Source of the DNA: Gammaproteobacteria bacterium
Lineage (GTDB): Bacteria > Pseudomonadota > Gammaproteobacteria > UBA6429 > Thiohalophilaceae
Assembly (NCBI GenBank): GCA_029880855.1
Contig: JAOUNS010000014.1
Coordinates: 62,001 to 126,000 of the forward strand
DNA: 64,000 nucleotides
Direction of reading: 5' to 3'
The notes under the pieces were generated by a model. The model was given only the letters and a program-made list of their open reading frames with translations, searched no databases and was not told the origin of the DNA. How positions within the stretch are numbered: position 1 is the stretch's first letter; every line of letters begins with the position of its first letter. Of this stretch, positions 35,898 to 46,009 are shown piece by piece. The translations under genes and the position numbers were made by a program.

Positions 35898-37730
35898 ATG
35901 TCTATACCGGTAATACCCAATCATCATGCACTGGCTGTCATGTTGTTGACCGCGTTTGCATTATGGCTTTTCACCCGGGAACATATCCCGCTGCAAACCT
36001 CGAGTCTGGCCATCCTGGTTGCATTGTGTGTCGGCTTTGAAGTGTTCCCTTTCCATGTACACGGTCGACCTTTAGCGGCGGTGGATTTCTTCAGCGGTTT
36101 TGGGCATGAGGCGTTGATAGCGGTATCAGCCCTGATGGTGGTCGGACATGGTTTGATTCGTACCGGTGCGCTGGAGCCCTTCGGACGCATGCTTTCCCGT
36201 CTCTGGTCGATCACGCCGGTGTTTTCCCTGTTGTTGACCTTGTTATTTGGTGCGGTGCTCAGTGCCTTTGTTAACAATGTCCCTATCGTTATCCTGCTGT
36301 TACCCATTCTTATCAGTGTCTCCCTGCGTACCCACAGCAAGGCCTCTGCCGTGTTGATGCCCATGGGTTTCGCCACGCTGATAGGCGGGATGGGAACCAC
36401 CATTGGTACATCCACCAATCTGCTGGTGGTCTCGATTGCCGGTGATATGGGCTTGCCCCGTTTCGGTATGTTTGATTTTTTGTTGCCGGTATCAATAGCG
36501 GGCGGGATTGCGATTTTGTATTTGTGGTTGATTGCGCCACATCTGTTACCGGAACGTGAGACACAGCTGGCGGATACTTCACCACGGATATTTGCCGCAC
36601 AGTTGAAAGTCGGTGAAGAGAGTTATGCCAATCAGCGTACCCTGGCTGAGGTGCTGGAGAAGAGCGGCGCCGGGATGCGTGTAACGCGCATTCGTCGCGG
36701 CCCGGATAACTTTTTAATGCCCTTGCCCGATGTGGTCTTGCAAAGCGGTGATTTGTTGCATTTACGTGATACGCCGGAACGGCTCAAGGAGTTTGAACAG
36801 GTGCTTGGCGCAACCCTGTTTGCCGGTGACACACAGGTGGATGAGGAGAATCCGTTGGCGGCGGAGGATCAACAGCTGGCGGAGATCATTGTGGCGCAGG
36901 GTTCACCACTGGAAAACAGCACAGTGGCGCAGCTGCATTTTTCTGATCGCTATCAATTGTTACCCATTGCCTTGCACCGTCCCGGTCGGCAGACATTGAC
37001 GCTGCAAACCGAGATCGCCGAGGTGCGCTTGCAAGTGGGGGACATTTTGCTGGTGCAGGGGGCGAGTGAACAAATCGCCGAGGTCAAGCGCAAGGGTGAT
37101 TTGCTGGTGCTGGATGCCACCGCCGATCTTCCGCACACCAGCCGCGCCCCGATTGCATTGGCTATTATGGCGGCGGTGATTCTTGTCGCGGCAATAGGTG
37201 TGTTGCCCATTGCCATCAGTGCTGTTGCCGGCATTCTGTTGATGTTGCTGACACGCTGCCTGGGCTGGAATGATGTGGCCCGCGCGCTGAATGCACAGGT
37301 GATCCTGATTGTGGTCGTCAGTCTGGCGCTGGGCGATGCCTTGCTGGGTACCGGGGCTGCCGATTATATGGCGAAAGTGTTTGTGGTGTTGACCGAGGGC
37401 TATTCACCGCAAGTCATGCTCAGCGGCCTGATGTTGCTGATGGCCTTCATGACCAATGTGGTTTCCAACAATGCCGCGGCCGTGATTGGGACACCGGTGG
37501 CGATTGGTATAGCACAGCAATTGAATATCCCGGCGGAACCCTTTGTACTTGCCGTCCTGTTCGGCGCCAACATGAGTTACGCCACTCCCATGGCCTACAA
37601 GACCAATCTGCTGGTGATGAGTGCGGGCGGTTATCGGTTCAGTGATTTTCTGCGTGTCGGTATTCCGCTGACCGTGATCATGTGGCTGTCACTCAGTTGG
37701 TTATTAGCGAAAATCTATCTGACCGGATAA
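35898..37730 (+). CDS. SLC13-family transporter with TrkA-C domains
   Basis: About 610 residues. N-terminal and C-terminal halves each hold several membrane spans with the SLC13/ArsB-like hairpins (AFVNNVPIVILLLPI, GTTIGTSTNLL, NVVSNNAAAVIGTP, TPMAYKTNLLVMS). Two RCK-C/TrkA-C domains lie between (about 215-410). This layout is common in sodium-coupled sulfate or carboxylate transporters. In a sulfur-metabolising autotroph sulfate is the likeliest anion, but this is inference. GGAG precedes the ATG. Confidence 0.88.
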   Translation: MSIPVIPNHHALAVMLLTAFALWLFTREHIPLQTSSLAILVALCVGFEVFPFHVHGRPLAAVDFFSGFGHEALIAVSALMVVGHGLIRTGALEPFGRMLSRLWSITPVFSLLLTLLFGAVLSAFVNNVPIVILLLPILISVSLRTHSKASAVLMPMGFATLIGGMGTTIGTSTNLLVVSIAGDMGLPRFGMFDFLLPVSIAGGIAILYLWLIAPHLLPERETQLADTSPRIFAAQLKVGEESYANQRTLAEVLEKSGAGMRVTRIRRGPDNFLMPLPDVVLQSGDLLHLRDTPERLKEFEQVLGATLFAGDTQVDEENPLAAEDQQLAEIIVAQGSPLENSTVAQLHFSDRYQLLPIALHRPGRQTLTLQTEIAEVRLQVGDILLVQGASEQIAEVKRKGDLLVLDATADLPHTSRAPIALAIMAAVILVAAIGVLPIAISAVAGILLMLLTRCLGWNDVARALNAQVILIVVVSLALGDALLGTGAADYMAKVFVVLTEGYSPQVMLSGLMLLMAFMTNVVSNNAAAVIGTPVAIGIAQQLNIPAEPFVLAVLFGANMSYATPMAYKTNLLVMSAGGYRFSDFLRVGIPLTVIMWLSLSWLLAKIYLTG

Positions 37731-37749
37731 GAATGCCCGCCGGGAACTG

Positions 37750-39210
37750 TCAGCGCCGCCGTTTCTTGCCGCCGAATAATGAACCCAGCACGCCACGCAC
37801 GATCTGTCGACCCAGAGAACTGCCGATGGCCCGGGTGGTGCTTTTCACCAGGGTCTCAACAATGGTATCGGCTTTGCGGCCACGTCCGGGTTTGTCTGCG
37901 ACAGCGGGTTGGCTGAACATCTGCTTTTCACTGCGCGACTTCAGCTCTTCATAGGCGGAGGTGCGATCCAGCGTCTGATCATATTTGCCACGGAACGGTG
38001 AACGTTGCAAACGTTCTTCACGCTCGGCGCCTTGCAGTGGTCCGATGCGGGATTGGGGCGGGGCGATCAGGACACGTTCAACCGGAGTGGGGGTGCCACG
38101 GGTGTCCAGTACCGAGACCAGCGCCTCTCCCACTCCCAATTGGGTGATCACCTGTTCGGTATTCACGCCCGGTTTGGGGCGGAAGGTTTGGGCTGCAACC
38201 TTGACGGCCTTTTGATCCCTGGGCGTAAAGGCGCGCAGGGCGTGTTGAACACGATTACCCAACTGACCCAATACCTCTTCCGGTACGTCCAGCGGATTTT
38301 GGGTCACAAAATAGATCCCCACTCCCTTGGAGCGGATCAGGCGTACCACCTGTTCGATCTTTTCCAGCAAGGCCTTGGGTGCAGTATCGAATAACAGATG
38401 CGCTTCATCAAAAAAGAACACCAGTTTGGGCTTGTCCGGATCACCGACTTCGGGTAACTGTTCAAACAGTTCCGCCAGCAGCCAGAGCAGAAACATGCTG
38501 TACAGGCGTGGCTGGTGGATCAGTTGTGTGGCGTCGAGGATGCTGATCACACCATTGCCGGAAAAATCGATCTGCATCAGGTCCTGCAGGTTCAATGCCG
38601 GTTCACCAAAGAACTGTTCACCACCCTGTTCTTCCAGCACCAGCAGGGCGCGCATGATAGCGTTGATACTCTGCGCAGGCAGGCTGCCATACTCCGTCTG
38701 CAGTGATTTGGCATTGTCTTTCACCCAGTTGAGCATGGATTTCAAATCTTTCAGATCCAGCAACAACAGGCCTTGATCATCGGCGATGCGAAACACGGCA
38801 TATAACACGCCGCTTTGGACATCATTCAGTTCCAGCAGGGCCGCCAGCAACAGAGGACCCATCTCGGAGATGGTGGTGCGCAATGGATGACCGTTAATGC
38901 CGTAGATATCCCAGAATACGGTGGGGCAGGCGTTGTGTTGGTAACCCGCCAGCTTGAGCTGTTTGACACGTTCCTGGATACGATCACTGGATGAACCGGC
39001 CACGGCCAGCCCGGACAGATCACCTTTGACATCAGACAGAAAAACCGGGACCCCGGCGCGGGAAAAACCTTCGGCCAGGGTTTGCAGGGTCACGGTTTTA
39101 CCGGTCCCTGTCGCCCCGGCCACCAGACCATGACGGTTGGCCATACCATGGTGTAATACAACAGCGGTCTGTTTATTGCCGCCCAGTAATATGCCTTCGC
39201 TATGTGTCAT
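37750..39210 (-). CDS. HerA-like ATPase of the DUF853/YjgR family
   Basis: About 486 residues. Walker A is GATGTGKT and Walker B LVFFFDEAHLLF, with FVTQNPLDVPEEVLGQLGNRVQHALRAFTP near the end, all typical of YjgR-type HerA-FtsK ATPases. The C-terminus is basic and glycine-rich (SLFGGKKRRR). AGAGGATCAAT sits before the chosen ATG. The precise role of YjgR proteins is unsettled; a DNA-translocase-like ATPase is expected. Confidence 0.93.
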   Translation of the reverse strand: MTHSEGILLGGNKQTAVVLHHGMANRHGLVAGATGTGKTVTLQTLAEGFSRAGVPVFLSDVKGDLSGLAVAGSSSDRIQERVKQLKLAGYQHNACPTVFWDIYGINGHPLRTTISEMGPLLLAALLELNDVQSGVLYAVFRIADDQGLLLLDLKDLKSMLNWVKDNAKSLQTEYGSLPAQSINAIMRALLVLEEQGGEQFFGEPALNLQDLMQIDFSGNGVISILDATQLIHQPRLYSMFLLWLLAELFEQLPEVGDPDKPKLVFFFDEAHLLFDTAPKALLEKIEQVVRLIRSKGVGIYFVTQNPLDVPEEVLGQLGNRVQHALRAFTPRDQKAVKVAAQTFRPKPGVNTEQVITQLGVGEALVSVLDTRGTPTPVERVLIAPPQSRIGPLQGAEREERLQRSPFRGKYDQTLDRTSAYEELKSRSEKQMFSQPAVADKPGRGRKADTIVETLVKSTTRAIGSSLGRQIVRGVLGSLFGGKKRRR

Positions 39211-39364
39211 ATTGATCCTCTGGTTACACAACATGCGCCGATACTGCTGCTGAGATTATAGGAAGGCGGGCGGAAAATACAGTATGCACAGAGAAAGTTT
39301 TACAGCCCGGCCCCTGCCGGGAAAACGGGACAAGGTCGGGCTGTGATGTGCTGCAGCGACAGGA

Positions 39365-40237
39365 TTACAGATATTGGTTGAACCAGGCCAGTTGTTTCTC
39401 CGCCACGAGTTTAAACTTCTCGCCGGAATAGACCTCGTAGTGCGTGGCGCCGGGGACACAGAAAAAAGATTTGGGTTCATTGGCGTTGGCAAACAGGCTT
39501 TCCGATTCGGATAACGGGTTCACATCATCCTTTTCGGCGGCGACGATTAACACCGGTATGTTAACCGAGGGGATCACCGCTTCCGGAATACATTCGATGG
39601 TATGTTGCAGGGTGGTAATGGGGATCTTCACTTTCAGTTCGGGGAATTTTTCCACCGCATCAGTGAAGAAATCCTGCGACTGTTGATCGGTGAGCACCTG
39701 ATTGACCGCGAGCAGCATGGGTTTGTTTTTGGTGACCGCCCGTTGCCAGGCCTTCTGTAACATGGCGTGGAGCTTGGCCTTGTCCGCCTCATTTTGACTG
39801 CCGGTGATAACCCGTTCACCGTTGCCGAAGGTCAATTGCACCACCAGACATTTCACCCGTTTGTCCACCGCCGAGGTCATGACAGCATTGGCCCCGCCGA
39901 ATGAACTGCCCCATAAACCAATTCGGTCGGCATCCACTTCCGGCAGGGTTTCGGCATAGGTAATGGCATTGCGTATATCCACCACCTGCTCACGGGGGAT
40001 CAGACGGCCCCGTTCACCCTCACTGGCGCCGAAGCCGCGATAATCAAACAACAGTGCTGCATAACCCGCTGCCGCAAAGGCCTCCGCATAGGCGGGTAAC
40101 AACAGCTCTTTGATACCGGCAAAACCGTGACACAAAATGATCACGGGAAGCTTGCTCCCCTCGGCATAGTCATCCGGCAAATACAAATCGGCTGCAATGG
40201 CAGCACCTTCCGAGAAAAATGTAACGGCCCGTTTCAT
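39365..40237 (-). CDS. Alpha/beta hydrolase (dienelactone hydrolase-like)
   Basis: About 290 residues. The oxyanion segment is CHGFAGIKE, the nucleophile elbow GSSFGG, the acid lies in VAAEKDDVNP and the histidine in PGATHYEVYSG. The substrate could be an ester or peptide; nothing local decides it. AGGAGG is positioned for the second of two ATGs, which I chose. The gene stands alone. Confidence 0.88.
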   Translation of the reverse strand: MKRAVTFFSEGAAIAADLYLPDDYAEGSKLPVIILCHGFAGIKELLLPAYAEAFAAAGYAALLFDYRGFGASEGERGRLIPREQVVDIRNAITYAETLPEVDADRIGLWGSSFGGANAVMTSAVDKRVKCLVVQLTFGNGERVITGSQNEADKAKLHAMLQKAWQRAVTKNKPMLLAVNQVLTDQQSQDFFTDAVEKFPELKVKIPITTLQHTIECIPEAVIPSVNIPVLIVAAEKDDVNPLSESESLFANANEPKSFFCVPGATHYEVYSGEKFKLVAEKQLAWFNQYL

Positions 40238-40473
40238 CACCATCCTCCTGATATTATTCTTGTCGCAGCAATCAACATGATAAATGCAGTGCAGTGTAAT
40301 CGACCGGACGGGAGGAATACAGCGCTGATCCTGACAGCGAGGCTGATATCTATATGTGTGTAATTCAAATCAGGCAGGGCGGTATTTTGTCATTGCAGAG
40401 TGGCATCGTTGAACATGTTCATGCATAGCCGCCATGCAACAAGGTGCAGCGGATTCAACCACCTGATAGCTGC

Positions 40474-40773
40474 TCAGCCGGTTTTCGCGTAGCGATACTC
40501 CGCCTCATTGGCAACACACTGCCGGGCGATATCACGGCATACATTAATCACCCGATTGGCCAGTTCCTGGCTTTGCGGATATTGGCTGAGGTAGGGCCTG
40601 AATTTATCCAGTCCCGCAGTCACCTCATCGATGTAGGCGATATTCTGTGCCGACAGCAGGTTGCCGGCCAATACTCGCCTGCGCAGATTGTACAGCCGGG
40701 GCAGGCATTGGTTCTGATATTGCTCAATGAGACGTTGCGGATTGGTCTCAGTGTCAGCGTCGTGTCGTTCCAT
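40474..40773 (-). CDS. Small helical protein, unknown
   Basis: 99 residues, almost entirely helical, with no membrane span. The start MERHDAD has an excellent GGAGAGAAGG site; the frame extends upstream without support. Features include CLPRLYNLRRRV and a C-terminal ANEAEYRYAKTG. No family is recognised. Confidence 0.6.
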   Translation of the reverse strand: MERHDADTETNPQRLIEQYQNQCLPRLYNLRRRVLAGNLLSAQNIAYIDEVTAGLDKFRPYLSQYPQSQELANRVINVCRDIARQCVANEAEYRYAKTG

Positions 40774-41042
40774 TTCCTTCTCTCCTTGTGTCCCTGTTGA
40801 CAATTCGATTTGGAAAAATTTATTGATTTTATAGTAAACGTAGCGGCGCCTAATCCGTAAGAAAATGATGTACGTCAAAAAAGCTGCAGTTATACAGGGA
40901 GTGTGCCGGTAAATGACCTTTTTCTAAGTAATAAAACCATATTTAGTATTGATGCTTTGCGTGATAGCCACACAGAGAGTAATCATCCTGCGGCCGGATG
41001 TGCGTGCTGTTGATGATTGACGGAAATGATCGTTAGCGAGTG

Positions 41043-41804
41043 TTAACGCACCGTCGAACCGGCATCGACCACCAGTCCATGACCGTTCACATAGCTTGAG
41101 CGGTTTGAGCTCAACCACATGATGGCGTCGGCGATCTCCTCCGGTTCCGCCACCCGGCCATTGGGTGCATATTGCGCGGAGGCGGCCTCGGCCGCCGCAT
41201 CGTTTTCACCGGTAAAACCGGCCATGGGGGTGCGTACCCCGCCGGGACAGACGGCATTAATGCGAATGTTCTGTGTCGCATATTCCAGCGCGGCGGTTTT
41301 GGTCAGCCCCAGGATGCCATGCTTGCCGGCCACATAGGCAGACAGGGTGGGAAAGCCCACCAGTCCGGCAATGGAGGCAGTATTGACAATGGTACCGCCG
41401 CTCTTGAGCAGGAGAGGAATTTCATATTTCATACACAGCCAGGTGCCGCGCAGATTGACAGCAATGACCTTGTCAAAGGTATCGACGCTGTAATCGGCAG
41501 TCAGTGGCAACATGGAACCGAGGATACCGGCATTGTTGCAGGCATGATCCAGCCGGCCGTAATGCTTGATGGTGGAATCCAGCATGCTGCGGACAGCGGT
41601 TTCATCGCTGATATCCGCCGTTATCGCCAGTGCGTTACCACCCGCTGCTTTGATCAGTTCTACCGTGGCGTCGCAGCCGTCACTGCCGATATCCGCAACA
41701 ACGACATTCGCTCCCTGTTCGGCAAACACAAGGGCGGTGGCCTTACCGATACCGGATGCTGCACCTGTCACCAGGACAACCTTGTTGGCAAACTCCCGTT
41801 CCAT
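41043..41804 (-). CDS. Short-chain dehydrogenase/reductase
   Basis: About 253 residues, a classical SDR. The cofactor motif is TGAASGIGKA, the structural motif NNAG, and the catalytic set Ser in NTASIAG with YVAGK (Tyr and Lys) is present, then PGGVRTPM. Aspartate at the end of strand two (VVVADIG) suggests NAD preference. Substrate not identifiable. A stand-alone gene. Confidence 0.92.
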   Translation of the reverse strand: MEREFANKVVLVTGAASGIGKATALVFAEQGANVVVADIGSDGCDATVELIKAAGGNALAITADISDETAVRSMLDSTIKHYGRLDHACNNAGILGSMLPLTADYSVDTFDKVIAVNLRGTWLCMKYEIPLLLKSGGTIVNTASIAGLVGFPTLSAYVAGKHGILGLTKTAALEYATQNIRINAVCPGGVRTPMAGFTGENDAAAEAASAQYAPNGRVAEPEEIADAIMWLSSNRSSYVNGHGLVVDAGSTVR

Positions 41805-42075
41805 GATCACAACCTGTCAATTCACCAATACCTGTTCAAGTATGGCAAGAGAGCGGTGGTTTGTCAGTGGTGATATTCGTACAGCGTTATAGCACAACAC
41901 CTGGTGCGGTTTTCACTCGATTCGATCCTGCTTGTATGCCTGCCAAATGGCGAGCAAGACCTTTTCCAGGTCAGGGTGTTGTTGTATAGCATGTCGTGCA
42001 TGCAGTTTCGCAGGTGGCGCTATGTGGTATTGTGACCCATCAAAGTACAGTGATGTTTGGGTGTATAACCAGAGT

Positions 42076-42498
42076 TTAAAATTTTCGTTTATGAAAGGGT
42101 AAAACACTAAAGGTCTCGTCGGGCATCCGTTTGTCCAGTTCCTCGCCCAGCAACATCTCCATAGCATTTAAGGTTTTTTTCAGGATCATGGTAGCCGCGA
42201 AATGGAATATGCGGATTTCACAAACAATGGGTTCGTGGAGGTTTTCCCGGTGTTCTGTTTGAAAGTCGGTCCAGCACAGAATCGGATAATCAGAGAGTGC
42301 CCTGTCCACAACAATCCAGGCGCCTTTTTGCAGGATCAGGTCCAGATGCTTGAGTTTCGGGATGCGGAAACGTAACTCGGGTCCGAGTCGCATCATCGCG
42401 GTTTGTACATGATTGAAATGGTTGGCCTCAACCTTGCCCGTTCTGGCGGTAAGCACAGGCACTTCGTTATGGCGGTTGTAGAGATATATGGTCTTCAA
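42076..42498 (-). CDS. Uncharacterised 140-residue protein, family member C
   Basis: Third member of the family also found at 4.8 and 16.8 kb. It carries an extra ten-residue N-terminus, then FNHVQTAMMRLGPELRF, LDLILQKGAWIVVDR, P.LCWTDF, R.NLHEPIVCEI, FH and the helix MEMLLGEELDKR. A phenylalanine replaces the tyrosine in two conserved positions. It lies alone just downstream of the cbb operon on the same strand, beyond a terminator. Soluble; function unknown. Confidence 0.78.
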   Translation of the reverse strand: MKTIYLYNRHNEVPVLTARTGKVEANHFNHVQTAMMRLGPELRFRIPKLKHLDLILQKGAWIVVDRALSDYPILCWTDFQTEHRENLHEPIVCEIRIFHFAATMILKKTLNAMEMLLGEELDKRMPDETFSVLPFHKRKF

Positions 42499-42556
42499 AA
42501 GGCTTTAATCCGTTTTGAGCTGCACTTGTTTAATAAGTGTAATCTATATATCGGGG

Positions 42557-42592
42557 AAAAAAAGCCCGGTCCGGTATAAATACCGGCCGGGT
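42557..42592 (-). terminator. Intrinsic terminator after cbbO
   Basis: On the minus strand a stem of about 12 pairs (CCGG-rich, one bulged base, loop TT) is followed by a run of seven T. It begins 23 bases after the cbbO stop and should end the RuBisCO transcript before the family-C gene. Confidence 0.88.
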
Positions 42593-42614
42593 CGGATGCT
42601 TATGGCGCCTGCAC

Positions 42615-44972
42615 TTACGAAGTCAGTGAGGCAAACAGTGTCGGTAGTTTTTCCGGTAAACGGTCGACATTATCGATGATGGTGTAGTTATTCTCACCAA
42701 AAATACGTTTCACATAGGCATCTGCATTGGGATCCAGGGTCAGGCAGTAGGTCAGGATACCGGAGCTGTAAAGTTCCTCAACAGCCTTTTTGGTGTCATG
42801 ACGCAGATGTTGCGGATCGCGCTCATCAATGTCAGCGGGTTCACCATCGGTGACCAGCAGGATCAGTTTGCGACGCTCGGGTTGTTTATGCAGGTGGTAG
42901 CCGGCGTGACGCAGGGCTGCACCCATCCGTGTGGACAGGTTGCCTTTCATACCCGCAAGACGACCTTTCACTTCATCATCAAGATGCTGGCTGAAGTCCT
43001 TAAAACGGTAGTACTGCACGTCGTGTCGTCCGTCAGAAGCAAAACCGTGCAGGGCGAAGGGATCGCCGATGCCATTAATCGCTGTGGCCACCAGAGTTGC
43101 CGCTTCACGGGTTAATTCCAGGACCGTCTTTTCTGAGCCACCCATCGGCTCATTGGTGGATTCCGACAGGTCCATCAATACCACGATAGACAAATCCCGC
43201 GTGTTCAATACATTGCGCATGGTGATACGCGGGCTGGGCTGTTCGCCCATGCGAATCGCAACCATGGCATCAATGGCGGCATTTAAATCAAGTTCGTCAC
43301 CGTCTTCAAGGCCGCGCATACGCTGGACGCCCTCCGGTGTCAACAGGTCGATGATCTGGCGTATACGATGCGCAATCGGCTTGTACTCAATGAGAATATT
43401 GTTGATGTCTTCCGGGTCGCCTCTGTTCTGGCGACGTTCATAGACGGTTACCCAGTCAGGGCGATGCAACTGGATCTGGTAATCCCATTCCTGGTAGTGG
43501 AACGGATCAGATACCGGCTCTTTACCCCACATGTCATTAAAGCTTTTCATGCCGGCAGACAGATCGTCTTCATAGGGGAACATCTCATCCGGGCAGATCC
43601 AGATCTCCTGGGCATCATCACCGGCCAGTTCACAATCCACTTCATTGGCCATTTCCATGATGTTCATGACACGACGAACCTGGCGCTGACTGGCTGCCAT
43701 GTACTCGACGCCCTGACTCCAGTCGAATTCGGCAAATTCCCAGATGAAGCGGTTGTCATCGCGATAAGGAATACGAATCCGCTCCAAAATACGCAGACTG
43801 GGAACATTCTTGCGTGCAGAGAACAGATTGAACAGTTCCACACCCATGTGCCATGAGTAGTTGTTGTCGTCCTGCTTCTCTTCGATTTCTGCATGGAAAC
43901 GCTTTACTATCTCGGCAACTTCTGCATCATTCGTTGTGACTGAACTATCCAGCAGCATGTGAGCAATGTGCTCCAGCTCGAGCATTGCAGGGTGCTCAGG
44001 TACATCATCCTCATCAGTGATTTTCAAAAGTGTCGTCCAGAGCTTTTTCAAACCCGGAAAATCCTTTGTCGCTTTATATTCGACACGGGCATCTTCCATG
44101 AAGCCGATGAAAAACATCTGTGCAGGGCTTAACTGTTCAGCCGAAATGGCTGAGTCCGTATAGCACATGTGCGCCGCCATGTGTGCTGCAGTGGCGCGGT
44201 AAAGTTCCAGACCGGCAACCATGTTATCATCTTTCCCATAGTCATCCACCGCATCCGGCATATGCAGGATACGATGTTCAATATAAGGACGAAAATCCGT
44301 GTAATCAGCACCGGTAGGGCGCAGGAAAAAGTCACGACCCCACAGGGCACGCAGGTAAAAATTCAGTTTGCGCTGTACCTTGATAAACAGCACCCCGCGA
44401 CGTTCTTTTTGTAACATCGCCTTTGAATCCGCTGATTCAAGGTTAAAGTAAGTGGTGAGGTTGTTGAAATCACGGCGATAGGCCTGGGCGCCAAAGTTCG
44501 CCCAGCGACGCAAACCGCTTAAGGTCAGTTTGTCCAGCAGTTCATCCATGTGGTTCAGCATGGGGCGTAAACCACGGGCGGCTGTTGAGGCAAACTGGTG
44601 AATGAAGGTCAGATAACCACGCAGCAGTTCCCCATCACCCAGATGACGGGCCGCTGACGGCAAACTGGCCAGCATTAAGGTGATCACTTCGCCGGATGTC
44701 ATGGAAGACAGTTTCATCGCAGCGGTTATACAATCATTTATGATGTCTTCGCCACACTCCTTGGCCACCAGCGGCATTTCCTGCAGGTAGGTGATGACCA
44801 GGTCTTTACCCCGACCCAGGTTGCACATGGCTTTGGCGCCGGTTAAATAGGCTTCCAGCCCCGTTGGGGACATGATACGTGCGGCTTCATGGAAGGTGCC
44901 TTCGAGTACATCACGTATCTCGGGGGCAACATCCTTCAACTGATCTTCGTAATCTTCGAGTTTGATAGACAT
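42615..44972 (-). CDS. cbbO: RuBisCO activase adaptor CbbO
   Basis: 785 residues. The C-terminal von Willebrand A domain has a complete metal site, DLSES at about 601-605 and TDGEP further on. It is preceded by the long helical CbbO region. With the CbbQ hexamer it forms an activase that removes inhibitory sugar phosphates from form I RuBisCO; the VWA domain recognises RuBisCO. AGAGG precedes the ATG. It is the last gene of the operon, separated from cbbQ by a stem-loop. Confidence 0.96.
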   Translation of the reverse strand: MSIKLEDYEDQLKDVAPEIRDVLEGTFHEAARIMSPTGLEAYLTGAKAMCNLGRGKDLVITYLQEMPLVAKECGEDIINDCITAAMKLSSMTSGEVITLMLASLPSAARHLGDGELLRGYLTFIHQFASTAARGLRPMLNHMDELLDKLTLSGLRRWANFGAQAYRRDFNNLTTYFNLESADSKAMLQKERRGVLFIKVQRKLNFYLRALWGRDFFLRPTGADYTDFRPYIEHRILHMPDAVDDYGKDDNMVAGLELYRATAAHMAAHMCYTDSAISAEQLSPAQMFFIGFMEDARVEYKATKDFPGLKKLWTTLLKITDEDDVPEHPAMLELEHIAHMLLDSSVTTNDAEVAEIVKRFHAEIEEKQDDNNYSWHMGVELFNLFSARKNVPSLRILERIRIPYRDDNRFIWEFAEFDWSQGVEYMAASQRQVRRVMNIMEMANEVDCELAGDDAQEIWICPDEMFPYEDDLSAGMKSFNDMWGKEPVSDPFHYQEWDYQIQLHRPDWVTVYERRQNRGDPEDINNILIEYKPIAHRIRQIIDLLTPEGVQRMRGLEDGDELDLNAAIDAMVAIRMGEQPSPRITMRNVLNTRDLSIVVLMDLSESTNEPMGGSEKTVLELTREAATLVATAINGIGDPFALHGFASDGRHDVQYYRFKDFSQHLDDEVKGRLAGMKGNLSTRMGAALRHAGYHLHKQPERRKLILLVTDGEPADIDERDPQHLRHDTKKAVEELYSSGILTYCLTLDPNADAYVKRIFGENNYTIIDNVDRLPEKLPTLFASLTS

Positions 44973-45087
44973 GGTTAGCCTCTTTTCCGATTAGCTTTTC
45001 TGTCTCACAATCTAATCGTCATAGTCTTTGATTCGTCCATGAAGGATCAGCCCGGCCATGCATCCCTGCATGGCGTTCGACAAGCTG

Positions 45088-45110
45088 CGTTATGACATTA
45101 AGTCATAACG
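45088..45110. other. Stem-loop between cbbQ and cbbO
   Basis: A perfect nine-pair stem (CGTTATGAC with GTCATAACG, loop ATTAA) eight bases after the cbbQ stop codon. There is no T-run on the minus strand, so an mRNA-processing or stabilising role is more likely than termination. It could set different cbbQ and cbbO levels. Confidence 0.65.
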
Positions 45111-45118
45111 GTCTTGTC

Positions 45119-45964
45119 TCACCCAAAGAATGTTTGCACTGCTGCATTCAGGGTGTCGCGCATGTCCGGATCATCGGTCAGCGGCGTTACCATAGTCATG
45201 CTGCAGGCGGCTTCAGCATTAATGCCTTTGCTGATCAACTGACCTGCGTAAACCAGCAGACGGGTTGAGATACCTTCATCCAGACCATGTCCTTTCAGGT
45301 TACGGGCACGATGTGCGATCTGTACCAGTTTTTTTGCCGTTGCTTCATCAACACCGGATTCTTTGGCAACGATTTTGATTTCAGTCTCTTCAACCGGATA
45401 ATCAAAATCCAGACCGCCAAAGCGTTGCTTGGTGGACTGCTTCAGGTCTTTCATTAAAGACTGGTAACCCGGGTTATAGGAGATCACCAGCTGGAAGTCC
45501 GGATGGGCTTCGATCAGCTCACCTTTTTTATCCAAAGGCAAGGTACGACGATGGTCAGTCAGCGGGTGAATAACGACGGTCGTATCCTGGCGTGCTTCAA
45601 CCACTTCATCGAGGTAGCAGATGGCGCCAATACGCGCCGCAGTGGCCAGAGGGCCGTCCTGCCATTTGGTGCCGTCTTTATCCAGCAGGAAGCGGCCCAC
45701 CAGGTCAGATGCGGTCATATCTTCGTTACACGCAACCGTGATTAGCGGGCGTTTTAACTTCCATGCCATGTATTCGACAAAACGCGACTTACCACAGCCG
45801 GTCGGACCTTTTAACATCATTGGCATACGTGCGTTGTATGCTGCTTCGTACAACTCAATTTCGTTGGCTACGGGTTCGAAGTAGGGTTCTTTTTTGATGA
45901 CATATTGTTCGGGATCAACAGTATTACTGCTTATGTTCGCTACAGTCGCTTTTTTAGTCGCCAT
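45119..45964 (-). CDS. cbbQ: RuBisCO activase ATPase CbbQ
   Basis: 281 residues, a MoxR-type AAA+ ATPase. Walker A GPTGCGKS is at 53-60, followed by [17 protein letters not shown], the Walker B-like CYLDEVVEA and the sensor motif ISYNPGYQ. The NorQ/CbbQ C-terminal domain is present. It drives RuBisCO activation together with CbbO. AAGGTG precedes the ATG. The gap to the preceding small gene is 45 bases. Confidence 0.97.
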   Translation of the reverse strand: MATKKATVANISSNTVDPEQYVIKKEPYFEPVANEIELYEAAYNARMPMMLKGPTGCGKSRFVEYMAWKLKRPLITVACNEDMTASDLVGRFLLDKDGTKWQDGPLATAARIGAICYLDEVVEARQDTTVVIHPLTDHRRTLPLDKKGELIEAHPDFQLVISYNPGYQSLMKDLKQSTKQRFGGLDFDYPVEETEIKIVAKESGVDEATAKKLVQIAHRARNLKGHGLDEGISTRLLVYAGQLISKGINAEAACSMTMVTPLTDDPDMRDTLNAAVQTFFG

Positions 45965-46009
45965 AACACACCTTCGCTAATGTTTATGTAACAATTGGTT
46001 AATAAATAT

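Noticed and set aside
42615-45964. CbbQ/CbbO as a novel activase system
   Set aside because: Motifs and order match the described CbbQO RuBisCO activase, so these are annotated as known.
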